A stretch of DNA of 53,645 bases from Bacteroidales bacterium (GTDB lineage: Bacteria; Bacteroidota; Bacteroidia; Bacteroidales; UBA932). A program made the position numbers and the translations under genes. Shown piece by piece: positions 7,943 through 16,078 of the stretch (positions within the stretch are counted from its first letter, which is position 1; the number at the start of each line of letters is the position of its first letter). The notes below the pieces were generated by a model. It did not search any database. It was not told the DNA's origin and saw only the letters and a program-made list of their open reading frames with translations. Location: contig JAFUFS010000009.1 in NCBI GenBank assembly GCA_017469745.1, positions 1 to 53,645 of the forward strand. The letters run 5' to 3'.

Positions 7943-8419
7943 TTAGAAACGGAAGTGAGCGAATGCCTTGTTGGCCTCCGCCATCTTGTGCATATCCTCT
8001 TTTCTCTTGAATGCACCACCTTCGTTGTTGTAGGCGGCCACGATCTCTGCACAAAGTTTTTCAGCCATGGAGTGGCCGGAGCGCTTACGGGCATAGCCGA
8101 TCATGTTCTTCATGGAAAGCGAGACTTTCCTCTCCGGACGCAACTCTGTAGGCACCTGGAAGTTGGCACCTCCTACACGACGGGACTTGACCTCGATCTG
8201 AGGGGTCACGTTTTCGAGAGCCTTCCTCCAAATATCCAGAGGAGCCTTGTCAGAATCTTTCATCTTCTCGCCTACCATGTCAATGGCATCGTAAAAAATA
8301 GAATACGCGATACTCTTCTTCCCCTGCAGCATAAGATTGTTCACGAAGCGAGTCACCTCGACATCATGATACTTAGGATCAGGAAGTAGAATTCTCTTCT
8401 TAGGCTTCGATTTTCTCAT
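7943..8419 (-). CDS. rpsG: 30S ribosomal protein S7
   Basis: A 158-residue S7 of usual length, starting [20 protein letters not shown] and carrying '[20 protein letters not shown]' and '[20 protein letters not shown]'. S7 binds the 3' major domain of 16S rRNA and starts assembly of the 30S head; in several bacteria it represses its own operon. It lies 34 bases after rpsL and 12 bases before fusA. No autoregulatory leader structure was recognised between rpsL and rpsG. Confidence 0.97.
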   Translation of the reverse strand: MRKSKPKKRILLPDPKYHDVEVTRFVNNLMLQGKKSIAYSIFYDAIDMVGEKMKDSDKAPLDIWRKALENVTPQIEVKSRRVGGANFQVPTELRPERKVSLSMKNMIGYARKRSGHSMAEKLCAEIVAAYNNEGGAFKRKEDMHKMAEANKAFAHFRF

Positions 8420-8453
8420 TTTGAGTAAAAATTAAAGGTGATAAATAAAACGA

Positions 8454-8840
<387 letters not shown>

Positions 8841-8871
8841 AAATGATTGTAAATCTATTATTTATGTTTCT

Positions 8872-8888
8872 CCCCAAATAAATTGGGG
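8872..8888 (-). promoter_or_regulatory. Hairpin at the 5' end of the rpsL transcript
   Basis: CCCCAA (8872-8877) pairs with TTGGGG (8883-8888) around a five-base AT loop. Given the promoter at 8892-8923, the transcript should start within a base or two of the stem, placing the hairpin at its very 5' end. Such 5'-terminal stems are known to protect mRNA from degradation; regulation by a ribosomal protein is another possibility. Confidence 0.5.
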
Positions 8889-8891
8889 CTG

Positions 8892-8923
8892 CAAATTTAC
8901 AGAATATTCTTCAATTCACCAAA
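8892..8923 (-). promoter_or_regulatory. Consensus Bacteroidota promoter of the str cluster
   Basis: On the minus strand TTTG (8920-8923) is followed after 20 bases by TAAATTTG (8892-8899), a full match to the Bacteroidota -33/-7 pattern (TTTG-N19/20-TAnnTTTG). The predicted transcription start is near 8888, leaving a leader of about 48 bases before rpsL. Confidence 0.8.
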
Positions 8924-8954
8924 GTTTTACGCCGTTTTGATTGCATGCAGAGCC

Positions 8955-8984
8955 TTTGCAATTGACGGATTTTCACTATCTTTG
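8955..8984 (+). promoter_or_regulatory. Promoter of the GH2 gene, abutting the start codon
   Basis: TTTG (8955-8958), 18 bases, then TATCTTTG (8977-8984). The box ends only three bases before the ATG at 8988. With the usual spacing of the Bacteroidota -7 element, transcription would start at or beside the A of the ATG, giving a leaderless mRNA. Confidence 0.65.
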
Positions 8985-8987
8985 AAT

Positions 8988-11447
8988 ATGAAAAAAAGTC
9001 TTCTTACCCTCATCCTCTGCGCCGCTGCGGCTGCTGTTTCATTCATCTCAACAGCACAACCCGCTTCCAGACAATCTTTCAACGAAGGATGGACCTTCAC
9101 AAAGGACGGACAATCCAGGACCGTCGACCTGCCTCATGACTGGGGGGTCGAGGGACAATTCGACATAAGTTTCCCCGGTGAGACGGGAAAACTCCCCTGG
9201 TTTGGAAAGGCGGAGTACAGGAAGACGTTCAGGGTGGATGAGAGATCCTTCGCTTCGCTCAGGATGACAGGAGGCAAGTTATTCCTGGACATTGATGGGG
9301 CCATGTCCTGGGCCAAGGTGTACTGCAACGGGCAGTTCGTGACGGAGTGGCCTTACGGTTACGCATCCTTCTGGGCAGACCTGACACCTTTTATTAAAGA
9401 AGGTGACAACGAGATAAAGATCACCCTGGACAATCTCGAGGAATCGAGCCGCTGGTACCCCGGCGGAGGCATCTACCGCAATGTCTGGCTGACCGAGGCC
9501 GAACCTGTCGGCGTTGCGCATTGGGGCACGTACATGACGACCAAGGGCGACAAGGCCACCCTGCAGGTGACCCTCAGCAACTCCGGCGCCCCTGTCGAAG
9601 GTGTCGTCAGGACCGAGATCTATGAATATTCAGGGAGCTCCGTCGTAGCTTCTGCCGAGACCAAGGTCTCTTCGATCCAAGACAGCACTGTCGTGACCCA
9701 GGAGTTCGACATGACCGGTGCCGCCCGCTGGAGTCCCGACCACCCCTCGTTGTATGTAGCAGTTACAACTGTCGTCGCCGGAGCGGATGCCGAGCCTAGG
9801 CCGGGCTCGGACAACCGTCCGGCAGAAAACGAGTACATTACTACATTCGGCATGAGGGACGTCGAATACAGGGAAGACGGAATATTCATTGACGGAGTGA
9901 AGACCTTCCTCAAGGGCGTCTGCCTCCACCACGACGCCGGCGCCCTCGGAGCAGCCTGGAACAACACCGCCTGGGAAAGACGGTTCAAGATGCTCAAGGA
10001 GATGGGCTGCAACGCCATCCGCACCTCCCACAATCCCCCCGCCCCCGAATTCCTCGACCTCTGCGACCGCATGGGCTTCGTAGTGATGGACGAATTCTCC
10101 GACACCTGGACCTTGCCCAAGAAACCCAACGGTTACGCCCTTATATTCAATGACTGGGCCGACAAAGACATCAAGGCCATGATCCACCGCGACCGCAACC
10201 ACCCTTCGGTCATCCTCTGGAGCATCGGCAACGAAACGAACGAGCAGGGCTACCCCAACCTCTACTACATCTCACAGCACCTGACGGATGTCTGCCATGC
10301 TGAAGACCCTACCAGGCCTACCACCTTCGGTTCCAACATAGCCTGGGCTTCGGAACAGGATTTCCGGAACACGATGGACATCTTTGGCTACAATTACAAG
10401 CCGCACCTCTACGCCAAGTTCCACGAAGCCAACCCCGGCAAGCTCTACCTCGGCAGCGAGACGGCCTCGACCATCAGCACCAGGGGCGTCTATTTCTTCC
10501 CCATCGAGGAAGATCCAAGAGGCAGGGAATTCTGCGAGAAAGACTTCCAGATCAGTTCCTACGACCTTCACACAGTCCCCTGGGGCCAGATCCCCGAAGA
10601 GGAGTGGAAGTACGAGGATGAGAATCCCAGCTGCCTCGGAGAGTTCGTCTGGACCGGCTACGACTATCTCGGAGAGCCGACACCATATAACCAAGACCTG
10701 ACCATACTGGACAATTTCCAGGACCCAGCCACCCGAGCCAAGGCAGAAAAGGAACTGGCAGAAAAGGGTTCCGTTTCCACTCCTTCAAGGAGTTCCTATT
10801 TCGGAATAATAGACCTGGCCGGTTTCCCGAAAGACAGGTTCTGGCTCTACCAGGCCCGCTGGTCGGACAAGACGGTCCTCCACGTCCTCCCTCATTGGAA
10901 CTGGGAAGGCAAGGAAGGACAGATGATTCCTGTCCATGTCTACACCAACTGCGACAAAGTTGAACTGATCGTAAACGGAGAGTCAAAGGGTACCCTCGAG
11001 CGCGCCGACAAGCAGTACCGTCTCCGCTGGGACGACGTGGTCTACCAGCCCGGGAAGGTCGAGGCCGTGGGCTGGAAGGACGGCCGCAAGGTTGCCTCTG
11101 AGACCATTAAAACTGCCGGCCAGGCCCGTAGGATCAAGCTCGACCTTGAAAAAGGTTTCGGAGAAGGAGACCTGTTCTATGTCGACGTGAAGATTACCGA
11201 CAAGAAGGGCAACTTCGCCCCTACAGCAAGTAACAACTTGAAATTCAGCGTTAAGGGTCCGGGTGAGATACTGGCCGTAGATGCCGGTGACCCGACCTGC
11301 CTGACTCCGTTCCGCAGCGACAGCATCAATGCTTTCAACGGCCTGGCTTCGGTCATCATCAAGGCCAAGCCCGGGGCTAAAGGCAAGATCGTCGTGATCG
11401 CCACGTCCGAAGGAATGAAAAAAGGACGGACTAAAATCCGGCTCTAA
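8988..11447 (+). CDS. Secreted GH2 beta-galactosidase with DUF4982-type C-terminus
   Basis: An 819-residue exported enzyme from ATG 8988; a longer frame to 8883 would overlap the rpsL promoter and hide the signal peptide MKKSLLTLILCAAAAAVSFI. Order: GH2 sugar-binding jelly roll ('SFNEGWTFTKDG...VDLPHDWGVEGQFD'), Ig-like domain, TIM barrel, DUF4982-type and Ig-like end. Acid/base glutamate is E416 in 'LWSIGNETNE'; the likely nucleophile is E491 in 'YLGSETAS'. The family removes terminal beta-galactosides from glycans in the periplasm. At 9244-9270 a palindromic repeat is inserted in frame and encodes 'ERSFASLRMTGG' within the jelly roll, in a loop before 'KLFLDIDGAMSWAKVY'. Both catalytic residues remain. 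Confidence 0.88.
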   Translation: MKKSLLTLILCAAAAAVSFISTAQPASRQSFNEGWTFTKDGQSRTVDLPHDWGVEGQFDISFPGETGKLPWFGKAEYRKTFRVDERSFASLRMTGGKLFLDIDGAMSWAKVYCNGQFVTEWPYGYASFWADLTPFIKEGDNEIKITLDNLEESSRWYPGGGIYRNVWLTEAEPVGVAHWGTYMTTKGDKATLQVTLSNSGAPVEGVVRTEIYEYSGSSVVASAETKVSSIQDSTVVTQEFDMTGAARWSPDHPSLYVAVTTVVAGADAEPRPGSDNRPAENEYITTFGMRDVEYREDGIFIDGVKTFLKGVCLHHDAGALGAAWNNTAWERRFKMLKEMGCNAIRTSHNPPAPEFLDLCDRMGFVVMDEFSDTWTLPKKPNGYALIFNDWADKDIKAMIHRDRNHPSVILWSIGNETNEQGYPNLYYISQHLTDVCHAEDPTRPTTFGSNIAWASEQDFRNTMDIFGYNYKPHLYAKFHEANPGKLYLGSETASTISTRGVYFFPIEEDPRGREFCEKDFQISSYDLHTVPWGQIPEEEWKYEDENPSCLGEFVWTGYDYLGEPTPYNQDLTILDNFQDPATRAKAEKELAEKGSVSTPSRSSYFGIIDLAGFPKDRFWLYQARWSDKTVLHVLPHWNWEGKEGQMIPVHVYTNCDKVELIVNGESKGTLERADKQYRLRWDDVVYQPGKVEAVGWKDGRKVASETIKTAGQARRIKLDLEKGFGEGDLFYVDVKITDKKGNFAPTASNNLKFSVKGPGEILAVDAGDPTCLTPFRSDSINAFNGLASVIIKAKPGAKGKIVVIATSEGMKKGRTKIRL
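9244..9270 (+). repeat. Palindromic repeat copy inside the GH2 gene
   Basis: GATCCTTCGCTTCGCTCAGG plus the following seven bases match the repeat found in hemW and the U32 gene, with paired C/G changes in the two arms that keep them complementary. It is read in the frame 'RSFASLRMT' and adds no stop. No equivalent residues are expected at this loop in ordinary GH2 enzymes. Confidence 0.8.
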
Positions 11448-11583
11448 GACGGCCTTTAAGTGGCCTCAGAGATAGCGTTTTTCGCAACAGCCTATTCATT
11501 AAACACTTATGGAAAACGCCTAGCTTAATTATCTATGCGATTCTTGTAAAATATTAATAAACAATAAATTACAAATCACGCCT

Positions 11584-14076
11584 ATGATGAACATGAAACG
11601 AACACTTTTGATTGCGGCTGCTGCACTGTTGTGCGTTGCTGCAGCAGGACAGGAGAGGATCACCAAGGCCAACTACGGACTTGCCGAAAGGTTCTCTGCC
11701 AAGAAGGTGAACCAGATGGTCTTTTCAACCAGGGTCCAGCCCCGGTGGTTCAAGGACGGAGACAGGTTCTGGTACGACTGGCAGTCTCCCAAGGGGACAA
11801 ACTACTACATCGTGGATCCCGTCAAGGGCACAAAGACCGAGGTCTTCGACCTTGAGAGACTCGCGATGGAACTGACCGAAATCACCAAGGATCCCTTTGA
11901 CGCCCAGCATATTCCCATAACGGGACTGAGGCTGAAAGACGACAAGGTCTTCACTTTCGACATCCGCAGCACCCAGGACAAGGTTGAGAAACCCGACACC
12001 ACCAAGGCTAAGAAAGGCGGTAGACCCGGTGGCTCTGCGGCCAGGCCAGGAGCCCCTGAGAAGAAAGTCTTCCATTTTGAATATGATTTCGCTACCCGCA
12101 CCCTGAAGGACGTGACGGAAGAGAAGGAGAACGAGGTTAAGAAGTACCCCACCTTCGCCTCGATCTCCCCTGACGGTACTGTCGGTGTCTACGCCAAGAA
12201 TTCCAACCTCTGGATCATGGACTCGACCAACCTCAGGAAGGCCGCGAAGGATCCCAAGGACAGCACCATCGTGGAGCATCGCCTGACCTCCGACGGAATC
12301 AAACAGTTCGGCTTCGGCTACGGCAACTATTCGGGAGACACCGAGACCGACACCACCCGCCGCTCAAATCCCGGCGAACTCGCATGGTCACCCGACTCGA
12401 AGCATTTCGCAGTGACCAAGTGGGATACCAGGAAGCTGGAAGACCTCTGGGTCATCAATTCAGTGAGTTCGAAGCGTCCTAAGCTCGAGACCTACAAGTA
12501 CCAGATGCCTGGAGAACCTGGCCCGAAGGGTTACCTCTATGTCTACACCCTCAACGGCACAGATGCCACCTGCAAGCAGATCAAGGTCGACGCCTTCAAG
12601 GATCAGGACTTCAACATCCAGAGCGCCCGCAGGCTTGCCAAGGACAGCTACGGCGACTACTTCTCCAACAAGTGGATGGGAGACGAGAGCGGCTTCTATC
12701 TCATCCGCCAGAGCCGCGACATCAAGAGGGTAGACCTCTGCTGGATAGGCCTCAACGCAGATTCCGCAAAGGTCATCATCCCCGAAAGGTCCAACACCTA
12801 CATCGAGACCAAGAGGCCCTTCCTCGTCAAGGACGGCAAGCAGATCATCTGGTGGTCAGAGCGCAACGGCTGGGCCAACCTCTACCTCTATGACAAGGAC
12901 GGAACCCTTGTCAGGAAGATCACCGACGGAGCATTCCACGTGGACAATGTCCTGGGAGTGAACGAGAAAGAAGGTTATGTCCTGCTGAGCGCCTGCGGAG
13001 TCAACAAGGACGAGAACCCTTACCAGATGCACACCTTCAGGGTGCCTCTCACAGGCGGAGCCCTCCAGCAGCTCGACATGGACGACATGGACGTGCTCTC
13101 GACAGCAAGTGATGACGCCAAGTACTTCGTGGCCAACTATTCAAGGGTCGATTACACTCCCAACGTGGCCATCTTCGGTGCCGGCGGAAGGAAGATCCTC
13201 GACCTTGAGGAAGCCGACCTGAGTCTCCTCCTGGAGGCAGGCTACAAATTCCCGGAGCGCTTCAAGGTCAAGGCCGCCGACGGCGTGACCGACCTCTACG
13301 GAGCCATGTACAAACCTTACGACTTCGACTCGACGAAGGTCTATCCGATCTGCGACTATGTCTACCCGGGTCCCCAGGTCGAGGCCAACAACATCTCCTG
13401 GAGCAAGAACTTCACCAGGGTCGACCGCCTGGCACAGCTCGGAATCATAGTCATAACCGTGGGTAACCGCGGCGGCCACCCCAACCGCTCGAAGTGGTAC
13501 CACAACTACGGCTACGGCAACCTTCGTGACTATGGCCTAGAGGATCAGAAATATGCCATCCAGCAGATCGGCGCCCGACATCCGTTCGTGGATCTTGAGA
13601 GGGTCGGCATCCACGGCCACTCAGGCGGAGGTTTCATGAGCACCGCGGCCATCCTCAAGTATCCTGACTTCTTCAAGGTGGCGGTCTCCTGCGCCGGCAA
13701 TCACGACAACAGCATCTACAACCGCTGGTGGAGCGAGCAGCACCACGGAATCCTGGAGAAGATCGACAAGGGCGACACAACCTTCGTCTACCACATCGAC
13801 ACCAACCAGGAGCTGGCCAAGAACCTCAAGGGCCACCTGATGCTGGTCCATGGCGACGTGGACAACAACGTCCACCCGGCCAACACCATCAGGGTCGTCA
13901 ACGCCCTCATCAAGGCCAACAAGCGTTTCGACATGCTGCTTCTCCCGGGCCAGAGGCACGGTTTCGGCGACATGAATGAATATTTCTTCTGGAGGATGGC
14001 CGACTACTACTCCGAGTGGCTCATCGGCGACTCCCAACGCTCCCGCGTGGACATCGTCCAGCTGAATAACGATTGA
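11584..14076 (+). CDS. S9 family (DPP-IV-like) serine peptidase, exported
   Basis: An 830-residue protein with signal peptide (MKRTLLIAAAALLCVAAAGQ from the third ATG at 11593; ATGs at 11584 and 11587 are alternatives). Residues ~60-560 form a DPP-IV-type beta-propeller; a glycine/lysine-rich insertion lies near residues 137-157. The C-terminal alpha/beta-hydrolase has Ser680 in 'GIHGHSGGGFMS', Asp760 in 'HGDVDNNVH' and His792 in 'GQRHGFG'. Such enzymes clip dipeptides, often after proline, in the periplasm. It follows the GH2 gene after a 136-base gap that holds only a weak GGCC/GGCC hairpin, so it may have its own promoter. The gene ends just before a palindromic repeat and a convergent MGMT gene. 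Confidence 0.9.
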   Translation: MMNMKRTLLIAAAALLCVAAAGQERITKANYGLAERFSAKKVNQMVFSTRVQPRWFKDGDRFWYDWQSPKGTNYYIVDPVKGTKTEVFDLERLAMELTEITKDPFDAQHIPITGLRLKDDKVFTFDIRSTQDKVEKPDTTKAKKGGRPGGSAARPGAPEKKVFHFEYDFATRTLKDVTEEKENEVKKYPTFASISPDGTVGVYAKNSNLWIMDSTNLRKAAKDPKDSTIVEHRLTSDGIKQFGFGYGNYSGDTETDTTRRSNPGELAWSPDSKHFAVTKWDTRKLEDLWVINSVSSKRPKLETYKYQMPGEPGPKGYLYVYTLNGTDATCKQIKVDAFKDQDFNIQSARRLAKDSYGDYFSNKWMGDESGFYLIRQSRDIKRVDLCWIGLNADSAKVIIPERSNTYIETKRPFLVKDGKQIIWWSERNGWANLYLYDKDGTLVRKITDGAFHVDNVLGVNEKEGYVLLSACGVNKDENPYQMHTFRVPLTGGALQQLDMDDMDVLSTASDDAKYFVANYSRVDYTPNVAIFGAGGRKILDLEEADLSLLLEAGYKFPERFKVKAADGVTDLYGAMYKPYDFDSTKVYPICDYVYPGPQVEANNISWSKNFTRVDRLAQLGIIVITVGNRGGHPNRSKWYHNYGYGNLRDYGLEDQKYAIQQIGARHPFVDLERVGIHGHSGGGFMSTAAILKYPDFFKVAVSCAGNHDNSIYNRWWSEQHHGILEKIDKGDTTFVYHIDTNQELAKNLKGHLMLVHGDVDNNVHPANTIRVVNALIKANKRFDMLLLPGQRHGFGDMNEYFFWRMADYYSEWLIGDSQRSRVDIVQLNND

Positions 14077-14080
14077 CCCT

Positions 14081-14107
14081 TGTCATCCTGAGCGGCAGCG
14101 AAGGATC
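14081..14107. repeat. Palindromic repeat copy between convergent genes
   Basis: TGTCATCCTGAGCG followed by GCAGCGAAGGATC is the inverse orientation of the repeat seen in the GH2, hemW and U32 genes. It is the only copy noticed outside a gene and nearly fills the gap between the S9 peptidase stop and the MGMT stop. It might serve as a terminator for both. Confidence 0.75.
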
Positions 14108-14688
14108 TACCGTCCGTAGAGCTGGCGCTCGATGACGCGCCGCTTCAGAGCAGAGCCATATTCATATTCACCGACCTCTATCGAGTCAAGAAGGTAGAGG
14201 TCGGTTCCTTTGAATATGGTACCTTCCGCTACGGTGCGGATGGCGAGGATCTTGTCGATCGCCTCCTTGGGGACGATAAGATGGCAGGGAATGATGTAGG
14301 CTACGGGATTGCAGGCCACAGCATGGGCAACCGCACGCACTCCCCGGGGATTGCCGCAAAGGTCCGCCAACTGGCTGTAGCTCAGTAGTTTTATTCCTTC
14401 ATCGGGAAGGATTGGAGTCCCGTCCTCATGGTGGGTAAAGAGGTAGAGACGGTGCCAGACATCAAGCTGGAAGGGGGTTCCGAAGAGCTTCATGTCATCC
14501 CAACCGGTCCGGGCAGACAGTGCAACAAGTTCGTCCATTCCGACTTTACTGACGACAATCTCGTTCACCGCCCCTTCAGGAAGACGGTTCACCTGGTCGG
14601 CGATCCGGGGAAGATGCCTGAAATCCGCGCACACGGAAGCGATCTTCCCGTCGATGCGCGTCACCACCCATCTGATGTCTTTTTTCAT
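14107..14688 (-). CDS. Methylated-DNA-protein cysteine methyltransferase homologue
   Basis: A 193-residue MGMT/Ogt-type protein. The C-terminal DNA-binding part holds 'GTPFQLDVWHRLYLF', 'SYSQLADLCGNPRGVRAVAH' and 'ACNPVAYIIPCHLIVP'. The acceptor cysteine is C135 in the PCH motif, so it can take a methyl group from O6-methylguanine in a suicidal repair reaction. The residue after the PCH motif is Leu, where almost all family members have Arg or Lys (PCHR); 'NPVAYIIPCH' is otherwise normal. The N-terminal ~65 residues form a small domain without the Ada Cys4 zinc site. It stands alone, convergent with the S9 peptidase gene. Confidence 0.8.
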   Translation of the reverse strand: MKKDIRWVVTRIDGKIASVCADFRHLPRIADQVNRLPEGAVNEIVVSKVGMDELVALSARTGWDDMKLFGTPFQLDVWHRLYLFTHHEDGTPILPDEGIKLLSYSQLADLCGNPRGVRAVAHAVACNPVAYIIPCHLIVPKEAIDKILAIRTVAEGTIFKGTDLYLLDSIEVGEYEYGSALKRRVIERQLYGR

Positions 14689-14743
14689 AACGTAAATCCT
14701 TGACCCTCAAATATAATCAAATATAACGAAAAATCCGTTATCT

Positions 14744-15817
14744 TTAAGATCCAACGTTTTCCCTGACTATCCATTCCCTGAAGAAAGGATCCTCTATCTC
14801 GTAGTGGTCAGAGTAGATCACATAGCCCTCCTTCTGCATCCGCTTCAGTGCACTGTAAACCGTACTCGTACGATACTCTCCGGTTTGCAAGGGCTTCCCC
14901 GACGACAACTGCTGCAGAATCCACTTGTTTGTCCTTTTGAAATTCATCCAAAGCCTCTCATAATCTAAATCATGAGTGGTGACGATATGGTCGATAGCCA
15001 CCTTTAGCGGACTGAGCGTGCCTGGTTGCAAAACGCCGATCTGCCAAATATTTGCCGCCAGCTGCTGCGAATAATAAGGGTGACATCCGGTATAGTCCAG
15101 AATACTGTAAGCCAATGTGTCGCATGTGTCTGGATAGCACGGTGCGAGACGTTCTGAAAGATATTGGTGGAAGTCCTCACGCGGTATTTTTGCGAGCCGC
15201 ATCATCTCACCGAAATGGTAAAAGGGCGACTTTATGTTCTCAAAAATATCCGTCATCATACTTTCTTGACTGCCCAGCAGAATATAGTTGATATGCTGTT
15301 GCTCTTGCATAATTGAACGAAGCTTTTTATCCAGATTTGGAGCCAGATCGCAGATCTCCTGGAACTCATCCAACACGATGATGATACGATCTTGTTCAGA
15401 ATGCGCTTGTTCAATCAGAGTCATGACATCTTCGATGAGAACATTCCCATCAACGCCCGGCTGGAAAGACACATCTATTGATCCGGTAATGGGATTGGAA
15501 GATACTGTAGGTATTATGCGGAAGTGAGTAATCAAATGACGGACACGCTCCAGAGGGTGAACTTTAAGGAACTCCCGCAAGAGTTTTGCTGACAAATCTG
15601 AAACAGATGTTACTTGTTGCAAATTAATGGTAATGTACTTTCTGCCTGTCTGCTTCACTGCTTTTGCCACTACACTGCTTTTGCCGAAACGGCGAGGACT
15701 GATAATCACCAGGTGGTTCGCACTGTTCACAAACTCCTTGATATAGGCGACTTCCTTCACTCTGTCAGTGAAATACTCTTCCTCTACGATAGTGCCAAAC
15801 TTGAAAGGGTTTTCCAT
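14744..15817 (-). CDS. Archaeal-ATPase/STAND-type AAA ATPase
   Basis: A 357-residue protein from ATG 15817 ('MENPFKFGTIVEEEYFTDR'). Walker A is 'SPRRFGKSS' near residue 41, Walker B 'IIIVLDEFQEICDL' near 144, followed by 'YILLGSQESMM' (sensor) and a C-terminal winged helix ('STVYSALKRMQKEGYVIYSD'). The family is common as stand-alone ATPases in Bacteroidota and archaea; the role is unknown, with suggestions of defence or toxin-antitoxin function. The frame is open 13 codons further up, but this would run through a palindromic operator at 15829-15851, so 15817 is favoured. It is AT-richer than its neighbours, which suggests transfer. No partner gene is adjacent. Confidence 0.7.
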   Translation of the reverse strand: MENPFKFGTIVEEEYFTDRVKEVAYIKEFVNSANHLVIISPRRFGKSSVVAKAVKQTGRKYITINLQQVTSVSDLSAKLLREFLKVHPLERVRHLITHFRIIPTVSSNPITGSIDVSFQPGVDGNVLIEDVMTLIEQAHSEQDRIIIVLDEFQEICDLAPNLDKKLRSIMQEQQHINYILLGSQESMMTDIFENIKSPFYHFGEMMRLAKIPREDFHQYLSERLAPCYPDTCDTLAYSILDYTGCHPYYSQQLAANIWQIGVLQPGTLSPLKVAIDHIVTTHDLDYERLWMNFKRTNKWILQQLSSGKPLQTGEYRTSTVYSALKRMQKEGYVIYSDHYEIEDPFFREWIVRENVGS

Positions 15818-15828
15818 ACTACGTATTT

Positions 15829-15851
15829 TTTCGTTACGAAATTTTTCGTAA
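15829..15851 (-). promoter_or_regulatory. Overlapping palindromes, likely operator of the ATPase gene
   Basis: TTTCGTTACGAAA (15829-15841) and TTACGAAATTTTTCGTAA (15834-15851) overlap, giving three alternating half-sites TTTCGT/ACGAAA. They lie 11 bases upstream of the ATPase start at 15817. Autoregulation by the ATPase's C-terminal winged helix is possible but not shown. Confidence 0.5.
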
Positions 15852-15934
15852 TGCAAATATACAACTTTTTCATATTCAGGGATAGTTTATTAACTTTTAA
15901 CTGGTTTTTGCGACTTACCGGTAGAGACAGGATA

Positions 15935-16078
15935 ATGACAAAACAGGAGTTTGAACATATCTCCAAAACCCTGACAGGAGACTTGGTTGGTCTGGCGAGA
16001 AGATTCACCAGGGCTACAGGTGGCCCTGAGGAAGGCGAAGACATCGCCCAGGAAGAGTCGCCGATTAAAGGCAACTAA
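15935..16078 (+). pseudogene. N-terminal scrap of an ECF-type sigma factor
   Basis: From ATG 15935 the frame reads MTKQEFEHISKTLTGDLVGL and 'ARRFTRATGGPEEGEDIAQE', the opening of sigma-70 region 2 in Bacteroidota ECF sigma factors (helix, then the acidic 'EDIAQE' step), and stops after 47 residues. Regions 2.3 to 4 are missing. Its last 14 bases overlap the 3' end of the convergent TPR regulator gene, which marks a deletion joint. Confidence 0.6.

Noticed and set aside
11448..11583. Terminator or small RNA between GH2 and the S9 peptidase
   Set aside because: Only a weak GGCC/GGCC stem without a T-tract; no RNA signature.
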